From Lepidurus packardi (Eukaryota; Arthropoda; Branchiopoda; Notostraca; Triopsidae): 64,000 bases of DNA. Below are positions 1-8,955 of this stretch, in pieces (position 1 is the first letter of the stretch; each line of letters opens with the position of its first letter). The position numbers were made by a program, and so were the translations under genes. The notes below the pieces were generated by a model that was not told the DNA's origin, did no database searches, and saw nothing but the letters and a program-made list of their open reading frames with translations. The stretch lies in contig JAKZAN010000002.1 in NCBI GenBank assembly GCA_023053545.1, positions 914,375 to 978,374 on the forward strand, in the 5' to 3' direction.

Positions 1-179
1 TTGAACATTTACCAATATTTTAGAGTGCTGGGCCAAGGTCCTTGTGCTGAGCTGCTGACATGTGTTGATGTGCAATTTTAAGCACTTTTCCAGGGGGGGC
101 AAAATCATACCTTTGCCCCCCCTGGAAAATTTTAGGGGGGGCAGCTGCCCCCTCTGCCCCCCCAGTTCCGCCGTCGCTG
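1..179 (-). mobile_element. End of a hAT element, cut by the window edge
   Basis: These 179 bases match the right-hand end of the complete hAT element at 37701-41904 (its bases 41728-41904) with only a few differences, and end in the same terminal motif, whose reverse complement starts CAGCGACGGCGGAAC. It is therefore a second copy of that family. The rest lies outside the window, so the left terminal repeat and target duplication cannot be checked. The orientation is given by analogy with the complete copy, whose transposase is on the minus strand. Confidence 0.85.
86..129. repeat. Perfect 18-bp inverted repeat (hAT subterminal hairpin)
   Basis: Arms 86-103 and 112-129 are exact reverse complements, each with a run of seven G or seven C, around an 8-base loop. 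The same hairpin is present in the complete hAT copy at 41810-41853. Confidence 0.85.
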
Positions 180-181
180 CT

Positions 182-292
182 TAATCTTCAGATCCCAAAT
201 AAGGGGCTTAAGGAGGCCTTCAAATCCCGGCTTACTAACAATGCTAACGGGATTAATATCCTTCACGATGTAGTCCTAGAAAAGATGTCATT
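182..292 (+). pseudogene. C-terminal tail of an unrecognised protein, interrupted by the hAT end
   Basis: Directly after the hAT terminus there is an open frame of 36 codons ending in TAG, reading NLQIPNKGLKEAFKSRL and later ILHDVVLEKMSF. The composition looks like the last piece of a transposable-element protein, but I cannot name the family. The upstream part would lie beyond the hAT copy, outside the window. The 8 bases after the terminus (180-187, CTTAATCT) would be the target duplication if the insertion is simple. Confidence 0.3.
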
Positions 293-308
293 TTAGTATA
301 TAAACATA

Positions 309-885
309 CTAGTCTTTCAGATAAACTTTACGTACTAGAATCAATTTGTCCAATGTTGATTGTGACACCGGCTTGCGTTTTAATTCCCCGAAGGAAGTTA
401 AGGTGGTCTGTTTTGACGTCTTGCCAGGGACGGGTGTTTCCTTATCAGGTGTTCCTTCCGCGCAGGCGTCAACAAAATCTTGAAGATTTTTCTTCGTATG
501 TCTTGACTAATTTTAAAAACAAAAATGATTAAATGGACGTGAATAAGTTACAAAGGCGTGGTGTTTTTACTCATCTTACCTGAAGATGTCTTTTCAGATT
601 GTAAAGCGAGTTGTTGTTAACTGACAGGGACTTTGATCCCCACGAGCAGTGAGCAATAGCGCAGCGGTAAATGGAAACCGAATCTTTGGTAGGATGCGCG
701 CCTTGAAATTTAAAAAACTTAGGAGGAACAAAGAGTCTCTTAACGTTGGAGGAAGCGGAGTCTTCTGAAGATGTCGTTGGAACTGCTGTTGGGTCCACTA
801 CATCGACTTCTGCAGCATCTGACGTTGAATTCGGTGCAGATTCCGCTGAAGAATTTGGTGTTAGGTTTCTCACCGAATCCGCCAT
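309..885 (-). pseudogene. Truncated hAT-type gene: BED finger N-terminal part, two exons
   Basis: Exon 1 (580-885) starts MADSVRNLTPNSS and contains a BED-like zinc finger (YRCAIAHCSW, then NNSLYNLKRHLQ). Its donor CAG|GTAAGA at 579 and an acceptor TTAG at 507 remove a 73-bp phase-0 intron. Exon 2 (309-506) continues with SRHTKKNLQDFVDA and QTTLTSFGELKRKP and stops at TAG, 167 residues in total. BED fingers followed by a Thr-rich QTTLTSF-like segment are usual at the start of hAT transposases. The RNase H-like catalytic core is absent, so this is a 3'-truncated copy or a small derived DNA-binding gene. Splicing is inferred from sites and reading frame only. Confidence 0.6.
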
Positions 886-910
886 GGCGAACTGTGAAAA
901 CAATCTTGAG

Positions 911-1290
911 GTACACAGCGATCAGGCTCAACGCCTTTGGAACGGCTCACTGTAACTCTGTAAATGAAAGAAAAATATTTGATATTGGCTGCAAAATAGA
1001 GTCAAATAAGTCTAAACAATTAGGCAAAGCAAACACAACTTACTTTGAATCCAGTGAATGGCGGTTTGCACGAGGAAAACGCAAAGAAGACGAAAGAAAA
1101 CTACAGGGTTTGGGGCAGCATCAGCTTGAACACAGCGATCAGGCTCAACGCCCTTGGAACATTTGATATTGGCTGCAAAATAGAGTCAAATAAGTCTAAA
1201 CAATTGGGCAAAGCAAACACAACTTACTTTGAATCCAGTGAATGGCGGTTTGCACGAGGAAAACGCAAAGAAGAGGAAGAGGAAGACAGC
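911..1290. repeat. Imperfect tandem duplication (~190-210 bp, two copies)
   Basis: The segment with the cagcgatcaggctcaacgcc motif and the following ~115 bases occurs at 912-1090 and again at 1130-1276. The second copy lacks about 30 bases near its start and has an extended GAAGAG run. It lies just upstream of the minus-strand BED-finger gene. No convincing gene is seen here. Confidence 0.8.
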
Positions 1291-1336
1291 TCCTAAACAT
1301 GAATCTATTGGTACCACTCACCGCTTGGCGGCGCTT

Positions 1337-1545
1337 ATTATTTTACTCCAAAAGGGTAACAAAAAATGGCTCTCGAGCCGGCATGGATTATTTTACTCCA
1401 AAAGGATTACAAAAAATGGCTCTCGAGCCGGCATGGATTAATTAACTCCAAAAGGGTAACGAAAAATGGCTCTCGAGCCGGCATGGGTTGTTTTACTCCA
1501 AATGTTATACGAAAAATGCCTGCCTCTCGAACACGTTCTCCGGAT
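1337..1545. repeat. Short satellite, ~50-bp unit, four copies
   Basis: Four consecutive units contain ACTCCAAAAGGGTAAC and then AAAATGGCTCTCGAGCCGG. The first three are nearly identical and the fourth has decayed. The ACTCCAAAAGGGTAA core also occurs, in reverse, inside the two SINE-like copies near 7765 and 8225, so the satellite may come from that SINE family. Confidence 0.85.
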
Positions 1546-1682
1546 TTAAGTACATACGTACGTAATGTACCCCCGAGTCAAAAATGACACTATAGTGTGT
1601 CACTGGCCAACAATGAATTTGTCTTTTTTCAGCTAATGGAGTGAAAGAAAGAGCAAGTTTTAACGACTCTCATGAGAATCGT

Positions 1683-1780
1683 TAACCTAATGTAACCTAT
1701 AACCTAACCTAAGGTAACCTAATCAAACTTAAGCTAACCTAACCTAACCTAACTAACCTATCCTAACCTAAACTAATGCA
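1683..1780. repeat. Degenerate interstitial telomere-type repeat (CCTAA)n
   Basis: About 100 bases are rich in TAACC/CCTAA, with a clean core of three CCTAA units near 1738-1752. The reverse complement is TTAGG, the telomere repeat of most arthropods. Interspersed variants (AGGTAACC, TATCC) show it is old or was made by repair rather than being a live telomere. Only degenerate sequence with no gene lies between the satellite above and the MULE half. Confidence 0.65.
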
Positions 1781-1820
1781 TTTCCAATCCAACTACCACT
1801 TTTGAACTCGCGTGACACCT

Positions 1821-2164
1821 TGTCGCATGTCGCATCAGTCATTTGTCAGGTAATTGTGAGGTAACGTTCTGTTAACGTTAAGGTAATTGTGAGGTAACGT
1901 TCTGTCGGTCACATGTGCCTCATGATCGTCTTGCTGGTAGATGCCGTCTGCACAAAGAAACCCAAGAGGTAATAGCACAGAAACTTACTGTCGGTATCTC
2001 CAAACGTAAAATCATACAAAGCATTTTGAGAGAGAATTTAGATGAGCCTCCTTGTCGTGATAATGCTATTACTATGAAGGATCTTCATAATGCCGAAAAC
2101 AAAATTCCAAATCCCTTCCGGAAACACTCTGTAGATCACGAAAGCGTTGATTTGTGGGTTGAAG
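1821..2164 (+). repeat. Left arm of a ~300-bp inverted repeat shared by two MULE-type copies
   Basis: This arm matches the reverse complement of 4917-5222 very closely; in the coding part the proteins differ at two residues. It carries an extra 34-bp tandem duplication (1850-1904, gtaattgtgaggtaacgttc type). The similarity stops at base 2164, the position where the other copy has a splice donor. Confidence 0.85.
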
Positions 2165-3914
2165 AGATGGCAGTGAGGCTAGATAATCCAGTATTTTTTT
2201 TATAAGAACCAGGGCATTATAGACGAAGAAAGTCAATTGCAGGTGGCCAACTTTGCGCTTGGCATCATGTATGAACCGCAAATGAAAGCATTACTTGAGT
2301 ACGGCAGCCAGTGTATTTGCATAGACAGCACGTATCAGGTTAACCAGTACCAGTTTGTCTTGACAACGGTTATGGTTTTGAATAAAGCTCGGGCTGGATA
2401 TCCTGTTGCTTTTCTAATAAGTGACAGGGAACATAGGGAAGTATATCGTCTCTTTTTTATGAAACTTAAAGAAAAAGTCGGTGAAATTAGAACAACGGAG
2501 TTTATGAGCGATATGGCTGATCAGTTTTGGCTAGCTTGGAGCGATGTCTTTGACACTTCTTCTACTACGAGGAGAATTTGCATTTGGCATGTGGAAAGGG
2601 CTTGGAAGAAAAGACTGGAGCAGCTTCGCGGTTCCGTCACTAGTCATGAAGAAGATTCTCAGGTTATAACATGTCAAATTTTCAGCTTACTTAGGGTGGT
2701 GAGTCGCGAGAGAGACGAAAGTAAATTTGCGAATAAGCTTACGTGTTTTATAACCTACGCGGAAGAACATCTTCCTCTTTTTGCGAAGTATTTTCTTGAC
2801 TACTATGCGCCCCGAGTCAATGAGTGGGCGGGTTTCAACTGTCACAATTTGCCAGTGAGAACTAATATGGTATTAGAGTCTTTTCACCGGGATTTGAAGC
2901 ACGTATTTTTGGATGGAAAGTTCAACTGAAGATTTGACCGTTTACTTCAGATTATGCATGATCATGTAGAAATTAGGGAACATAACGAATCCATGTTGAC
3001 CGAAAGAGGCCTAAGTACCAATACCATCATCGAAACTAACAGGAGACATAAGGAATCGAGGGAAATTAAGGACACAGATGTAACTGTTTTAGAGGAAAAC
3101 AAATGAATGGACAGTGAATTCTAGTAGGTCGGAGGATAGGTACTACACCGTCACTAGGTTTTCTGACACACTTTGTGCTTGTATTAATAAATGCGGTTAT
3201 TGCGGAGCTTGCAGAGATGTTTATAATTGCGATTGCTACGATTTTTATGAAAACTGGTTTGTGTGCAAACATATTCACAAAGTTGTACCCGATTTGCCTG
3301 ACCATTTGCGGCACTCCCACGTTAAAAATTCAGCTATTGTAGATTGTAAGGAAAGTTATATTATTCCAAACGAGAGACTAGCCAAGGGAAGAGAAACCCG
3401 TTCGGCATTAGAAAAACGAATCACGGACAACATGGCCTGTGTTGCAAGGTCGCTTCAACGAGGTCTTACTTATCAGCAGCTTTTAGAAATGGATTCTGCT
3501 CAGCACAGTGTAGCTATGATAGGCAAAAGGTCTGATGAAGCCATCATTCAAAAGACATTCCAGTCTGTTATAAAAGTTGGTCCTAATTCCAGGCTCTTAC
3601 CCCGAAGAGAATTTTACTCAACTCGGAAACCGTACAATAGCAAAGGAGCTGACGTTTATGAAAAGTATGGGTTTGCAGATCCTGGCTATGTCCTGAGAAA
3701 TACGGTTGCTCAATTCTGTTATTTATGCTTGCAAAGAAATGCTCCTACTAGTGAGATTGGTGTAGACAATTGGGTTGCTTGTAGTGAATGCGGGACGTGG
3801 CATCATGCTTACTGTGCCAATAAGGTGCAGCCTCATTTAAAGCTTTTAGATTTGTTGCCTGATGATCTTGAAGATTTACTATACCTGTGTCAACCTTGCC
3901 TAAAAAAGATATAA
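1915..3914 (+). pseudogene. Mutator-like (MULE) transposase, N-terminally truncated, three breaks
   Basis: The frame begins in the spacer that follows the DNA-binding finger (CRLHKETQEVIA) and runs into a MULE catalytic domain: CIDSTYQ (first Asp), a second Asp in FMSDMADQFW, CIWHVERAW, and the Glu in MVLESFHRDLK. A SWIM zinc finger follows (CDCYDFYENWFVCKHIH, CxC...CxH), then a C-terminal PHD-like finger (FCYLC, VACSECGTWHHAYC, LCQPC). Breaks: a one-base expansion in a T8 run at 2196-2203, an in-frame TGA at 2927-2929, and a 4-base duplication near 3102-3106. The missing first part corresponds to what the minus-strand gene at 4493-7256 encodes. The family is a DDE cut-and-paste transposase; this copy cannot make full protein. 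Confidence 0.85.
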
Positions 3915-4460
3915 GCACGTTTCACTTTTTGTTTTCTTCTTATGTTTTTCGCGTTATTATTATTTGACCTGTTCATATTGGATGTACGAAGAGATGATGT
4001 GAAGAAGTAAAGATGTCAAAGTGAACTTAACAAATTCGTAGCTACGGCCAAACGAAACGTTTTGTTCCAAGAGGCATTGGGTTCCAGGGGGACCCATTTT
4101 TAGAGGCAAAAGCTGAACTGCATTGTAGAATAAAACTATTGCATTTAGTATTTTGCTCCTAGAGGTGTTGTCTGAATTACGTTGATACTAACTAGAGATT
4201 CGGGACTTCCATGGCCATTTGTATTTCATTGTGTCAGTTTCTCAAATCCTTGTCGGACTATAACTTTACTTCTTGCCCAGATAACTAGTCGTACCTTTTG
4301 CTAAATCGAACCATAAGATCCGTAAGAAAACTTCTTGTGTACGGAAGGAATGTTTCCCAAAAACCCCAATCAACGACTAAATAGAAATATGTGTAACAAT
4401 TTTAAGAAAATATTAAGGGATTTCATGAAGTAAACGCATGGTAAGCTGAGTGAGGTAATT
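3915..4460. other. Non-coding stretch between the two MULE-family halves
   Basis: It holds the 3' flank of the MULE half and the 3' flank of the convergent OTU gene. I see no open frame with recognisable content, no tandem repeat and no terminal repeat here. Confidence 0.5.
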
Positions 4461-4466
4461 TTTATT
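4461..4466 (-). terminator. Polyadenylation signal AATAAA of the OTU/knuckle gene
   Basis: On the minus strand AATAAA lies about 27 bases downstream of the predicted stop codon (4493-4495), which supports the predicted three-exon gene end. Confidence 0.6.
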
Positions 4467-4492
4467 ACAAAACTACATTTTTACTTCATTTC

Positions 4493-7256
4493 TTAAGCTT
4501 CTTCATTTCTTGTGCTGCTTTTTTTTTCTTGTACTCGGGCAGCCGGGGCTTTACAGCTGTGCGCTTGGTGGCCGCGTGCTTTGCAATTGCTGCAGTAACC
4601 TCGAAAACTAAAATAAAGCATAAGTTTTCTGTATAATTAGAGGATAATCAAAAACTTACGCTCTCGGGCGGCGGATACTTCCCAGCCTTGGGCCCACTCC
4701 GTCCGCTGCCCCGCGGGCAATCGCCTCCACCGCCTCGGGGTTCACTCCATGTTGGAGGGCTGCAGTGACTGCAGCACCCACTGCAGCCCCCATCAATACC
4801 TTAAAAAAGCCAATTGGTACGCTCCATCGGCCACTGCGGCAACTTCATTACGTTGGTCTTCTGCAATTAAGGTAAACAAATTAATTAGTGCCAAAAACAC
4901 ACTTAACCCACTCAATTAACTCAACCCACAAATCAACGCTTTCGTGATCTACAGAGTCTTTCCGGAAGGGATTTGGAATTTTGTTTTCGGCATTATGAAG
5001 ATCCTTCATAGTAATAGCATTATCACGACAAGGAGGCTCATCTAAATTCTCTCTCAAAATGCTTTGTATGATTTTACGTTTGGAGATACCGACAGTAAGT
5101 TTCCGTGCTATTACCTCTTGGGTTTCTTTGTGCAGACGGCATCTACCAGCAAGACGATCATGAGGCACATGTGACCGACAGAACGTTACCTCACAATTAA
5201 CTGACAAATGACTGATGCGACAAGTGATAAAACCAATACAAGACACTCCTGTACGACACGAGCCTAGACGTTTGAGGGCACGTTTACCCATGCTACGATT
5301 TTTGTAAGAAAAGGACCGATTACACATATAAGTCGTCGTAGTGAAGCTTGTGTGACGACGAGCTCCCCTTCGGCTAACGAAAGAAACTCCGTCAGCTTTT
5401 TCTAACTCTGTTTTCCAGAGTTCAAAAGTATTTCTGTCATGAAATGTGCTGCTTTCAATTTTACAATGGAAGCTATGCTTAATCCTAACATGTGCAACGT
5501 ATTCTACCAGCTTATTCACTGCTAAGCCACAATACCAACAAATTATCCGTTTAGTGTTCTGTTTTACTGTTCGTGAATCAAATTTTCGATCACCCGAATC
5601 GCTATCTTCGGAAAATATGACAGCACTGTCACTGGCGTCTTGTTCGGAGTCCTGGGATTTCGTTTCTTTACTATCATCAGATTCAGCCCTGCTTAATAGT
5701 GGCTCAACTTCTTCTTCTACCTCAAGTTCTTCTTCTTCTACCTCAAGTTCTTCTTCTATATAAGGTACTGGGTCGGACTGCGAAGAACCTGACTTTCCTT
5801 CAGGAACTAATGAGACAGAGACTATTCTCTCGTTCGAAGTTTTATTGCTTACAGGACCTTTAATTTTTGTTTTTAAAGAACTATGTACCACCTCAATATG
5901 ACGTTCAAGCCCATACTTCCTAGCAAACCTTTTCCCACACTTACTGCAAACATTCTTTGCTTCTTTAAGCATGTTGCATCTTGCCAAACGTACGTGACGC
6001 TCTAAGTTAAATACCCTCGTGAACTCGGCTTTGCATTTTTTGCACCTTAACTCAGCTTGATTCTGTTGTTGTTCAATTTGAGAATCAACAGAACATGTGA
6101 CAACATCACTGACTGACCTACGTTTAGGCAAACTAGAATTTCCTTTACGTTTTGTTTCGGTATTCCTTTCTTTACTGTTGGGATTCTCGAAATCACTGTC
6201 CGACTCTTGCTTTATTTCTCCAACAGGTCTAGCAACGACCAGATCAATAACGCTAACTTCATCTGACTTATTTGCTGTTTTACCTTTTGTCCTCGACAAT
6301 TTAGCACCTTTGCGACTAGCTGCAATTTTGAAACTGCGATCTGCAAACTGACCAGAATACGGACTAGAACTGACCACCTTTGGGCAAAGTGGTACAAAAT
6401 GTTTCGGCTGCCAACCACACGCAAGAACTGACCGCCCTTCTTTCTTCTGCAAATGTGCTTCCACGTTTCCACCACACCATAAAATTCGGAGAATTTCTGG
6501 GCTGTTGCAACCAATAGGGACAAAATTCATATTGAAATGCAAGGCAGGGTGATGCGTACTACTTGAGGGAACATCGACAACTGGATAAACTGACTCTACG
6601 GTCCTATGACAAACATTGGCCAAGGCAGCGAAAGACACTAATGACGCGTATTGCCCTGACTTTGCCTGCTCCATCGCATAAATAACTATAATCTTTTGCG
6701 CGTTCCCGATATCAGTGTTTGGGAACTCCAGACCAGGAAACAGAAAGCGCGTCATATAAATGCCAGTAAAATTCACCATGTTAGCAATTTGGTTGTCACT
6801 GACATAACCAAGACCTGGATCTGAATAAAGCTGACTATTTGTCATTAATTCAACGACAATTCGACAACGAATCTCATCGGCATGATCTTCATTACCAAAC
6901 AATATCAGCGAAGCTGAATTATGAAAGCAATTCCCATTTCCTTGACTTTTCAAAGCAGTAAATCCATCACGGAAGCGACTTGGAATGATTTCACAAGCAG
7001 ATTCATCATTACCAACATAGCACAGAGATTCTGGCAGTGCCAAAATAGTTGGCAGTTCAATTCCTCTAAACTCTTCCCTATACTCCAAACACAATGTCTC
7101 GAAACTACTCAAGTTTTCTTGACTAATCAAGATTTTTTCGAGAGAAATATTAGAAAACGCAGCAGCAGGTAAATCTGCTGTTTTTCGCAAATTTCCTAGA
7201 CATTCCCTAAATCTCTGAAGCCTCCCAATCCCTCTGAAGCCTAAAACAGAAACCAT
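4493..7256 (-). CDS. OTU - C2H2 - GCM1-like finger - CCHC knuckle protein, three exons (883 aa)
   Basis: Exon 1 (4921-7256) encodes 778 residues. Residues ~95-295 look like an OTU cysteine-protease-type domain (QGNGNCFHNSASLILFG, putative Cys110; KHFVPLCP, putative His286), close in style to vertnin. Two C2H2 fingers lie near 410-475, a third finger (CWYCG...HVRIKH) near 580-600, then a WRKY/GCM1 or FLYWCH-like region with CNRSFSYKNRS and spaced Cys/His. Its end matches the MULE half at 1915-2164. Donor GTTGA|GTTAAT and acceptor GCAG at 4861 remove 60 bp; exon 2 (4660-4860) is Ala-rich; a 52-bp phase-2 intron (4608-4659) follows; exon 3 (4493-4607) encodes the zinc knuckle CSNCKARGHQAHSC and stops. 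All three exons join in frame and an AATAAA follows. It lacks the DDE domain, so it is either an accessory protein of the element or a derived gene. The Asp usual in OTU DGxC is Asn here. Splicing is inferred. Confidence 0.65.
4917..5222 (-). repeat. Right arm of the inverted repeat shared with 1821-2164
   Basis: This is the reverse-complement partner of the left arm. It covers the end of exon 1 of the OTU gene and lacks the 34-bp internal duplication. The match ends at the predicted splice donor (4920/4921). Confidence 0.85.
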
Positions 7257-7621
7257 TTTTGTCTACTTTTAATGTCTTAGACTCAAGACAGCAAGCTAAA
7301 GCGGAAAAAAAAGAAGCGAAAAGGAGTGAAAACAAAACAAACAATGGAAGAAAAACCAAGCAAACATGCAGAAAAAGAGCAAATAATGAAGGAGAAATAA
7401 TAAGAAAACGTACCCGACGTAACAAGGGAAGAAAGCGGAACACAGGAATAATGCGGTTGAAGCAAAAATGCAAGCGTGGCAAGCGTAGAAGGCGAAGGGC
7501 ACCGCAAGCTTAGGAAGTCGCAAGCAAAATGAGTCATGGGGAACGGGATGACACTCAAGTTGGAGACCAGCACCAGCGCGCCTCAGGGAGTTAACATTTG
7601 GAGAGTAGACAAACATGAAAG
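7257..7621. other. Upstream region of the OTU gene, A/G-rich, no gene recognised
   Basis: The stretch is A- and G-rich on the plus strand, so spurious Lys/Arg-rich frames appear. No TATA plus initiator pair is evident upstream of the OTU start. Confidence 0.4.
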
Positions 7622-7795
7622 TCAAATGGTACAAGAAAAAAAAACTGCACATGAACAGAATCGAACCCTCTCCACCGTAGCATCAGTAGTTGACTGTGCC
7701 CACTACACAACTTCTTCCATACTATTGTGTATGCGCTCGTACATTATAACCAAAAGTCCTTACCCTTTTGGAGTAAACTCATAACGACACCGCAA
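7622..7795 (-). mobile_element. tRNA-derived SINE-like copy 1
   Basis: On the minus strand it has an A-box-like GTAGTGGGCA and a B-box GGTTCGATTCTG about 30 bases downstream, as in tRNA-derived pol III promoters, followed by an A/T-rich tail (AGTTTTTTTTTCTTGTACC). It shares about 160 bases with the copy at 8075-8268. No acceptor stem can be formed, so it is not a functional tRNA gene. Confidence 0.6.
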
Positions 7796-8074
7796 CTCCG
7801 GTGGTACCACTTACACATTAGCTCAGTAAAGCACAGAAGAGTTATTTTTTAGAGAATACACAGAATACAGAATAATGTAGAACATAATAAGTGAAAAGGA
7901 AGTGCTTGTACCATAGTACAAGGAAAAACATTGCACATAATTAAACAGAACATAATTTACAACAGAACCAGTAAAACATACAATAATTTAAATGCATAAT
8001 AATTTAAAATAATTAGAAATACAGAATAATTAAAGATAAAGAATAATTTAAAACGAAATAGTTAAAAAAAGAGT
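7796..8074. other. A/T-rich spacer between two SINE-like copies
   Basis: It is composed of short AATAATTTAAA-like motifs and the palindrome TTGTACCATAGTACAA (near 7908). No gene is seen. Confidence 0.5.
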
Positions 8075-8268
8075 TTCTTGTACCATAGTACAAGAAAAAA
8101 CAACTGCCCTTGAAGAGAATCGAACCCTCTCCACCCTAGCATCAGTAGTTGCCTCTGCCCACTACACCACTATCTTCCATACTTCTATGTATGCGCCCGT
8201 ACATTATAACCAAAAATCCTTACCCTTTTGGAGTAAGCTCATGTGACCACCGCTGTTCCGATGGTACC
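8075..8268 (-). mobile_element. tRNA-derived SINE-like copy 2
   Basis: It has the same structure as copy 1, with a better A box (TGGTGTAGTGGGCAGAGG) and the B box GGTTCGATTCTC on the minus strand. The upstream part contains TTACTCCAAAAGGGTAAGG, the core also found in the satellite at 1337-1545. It ends in TTGTACTATGGTAC, part of a short palindrome. Confidence 0.65.
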
Positions 8269-8334
8269 AATAGTAACACTGAGCTCCTAACCATCGAACA
8301 AAGAAGCTCCCAACGTGCTCACAACATGCTTGGC

Positions 8335-8640
8335 GTCTTTTTGAAAACGCTATCGTATCGTAACAATATATCGTATCAATGTATCGTTGCTATGTATTGA
8401 ATCGTAGTTTCACAAGCGAAAGTCCGACGTGATGTCTGTGCGGGAATTATGAAAGCCTTCTAGTACGCGTATAAGCCGCGATGGTGGCGCCACCACCTCG
8501 AGCGCGCGCTCATTTGCCTGCGCTCGCGCTCGCAAAAAAAATGAAACGAGCAATCGCGCTCTTCGCTCGCGAAAATTCGAGCCGCTCGCGAGCGAGCGCA
8601 ACTTCGAGCGCGCTCGCAACAACTCTGGTAGTCGAAACAT
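8335..8640. repeat. Low-complexity block: ATCGTATCG motif, then GCGCTCG-rich palindromic sequence
   Basis: 8345-8405 repeats TATCGTATCG-like motifs. 8495-8620 is built from GAGCGCGCTCG, GCGAGCGAGCGC and similar short self-complementary words and can fold extensively. It could be a decayed MITE, but I could not define terminal repeats or a target duplication. Confidence 0.5.
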
Positions 8641-8955
8641 GTAGTCTTCTACGTTTGCTTCCTACATCAACGTGAGCTTTCTCCCTTCCTCACTGCTTTA
8701 CATTCTTTACCTTGTTTTTCCTATAGGAAACCATTTTAAACCCTCAATCTTTTTCTGCATTCTCCGTCTCTAAATGCTGGTTTTCGTCCTCCATATCGGA
8801 GCTTTCCGAAATCTCAACTTCTTCGTCTTCTAAATCCGGTAAATTGTATCCAGGCTCGTCCCCCAGCTCTCACTAGGCCCTCCACCTCTCATCCCCATAC
8901 AGTTTATAAAAACAAAGAAAAGAAAAGAAAGCGTCAGGGTAAAACTATTTTTTAA
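8641..8955. other. No recognisable gene
   Basis: Pyrimidine-rich sequence with short spurious frames; it may include the far 3' flank of the BEL/Pao fragment that follows. Confidence 0.35.

Noticed and set aside
7259..7513. Lys/Arg-rich plus-strand frame
   Set aside because: A product of purine-rich sequence; no domain or promoter.
8100..8165. tRNA gene
   Set aside because: A- and B-box-like motifs are present but no acceptor stem or plausible anticodon arm forms, and a second copy shares the flanks; SINE is the better reading.
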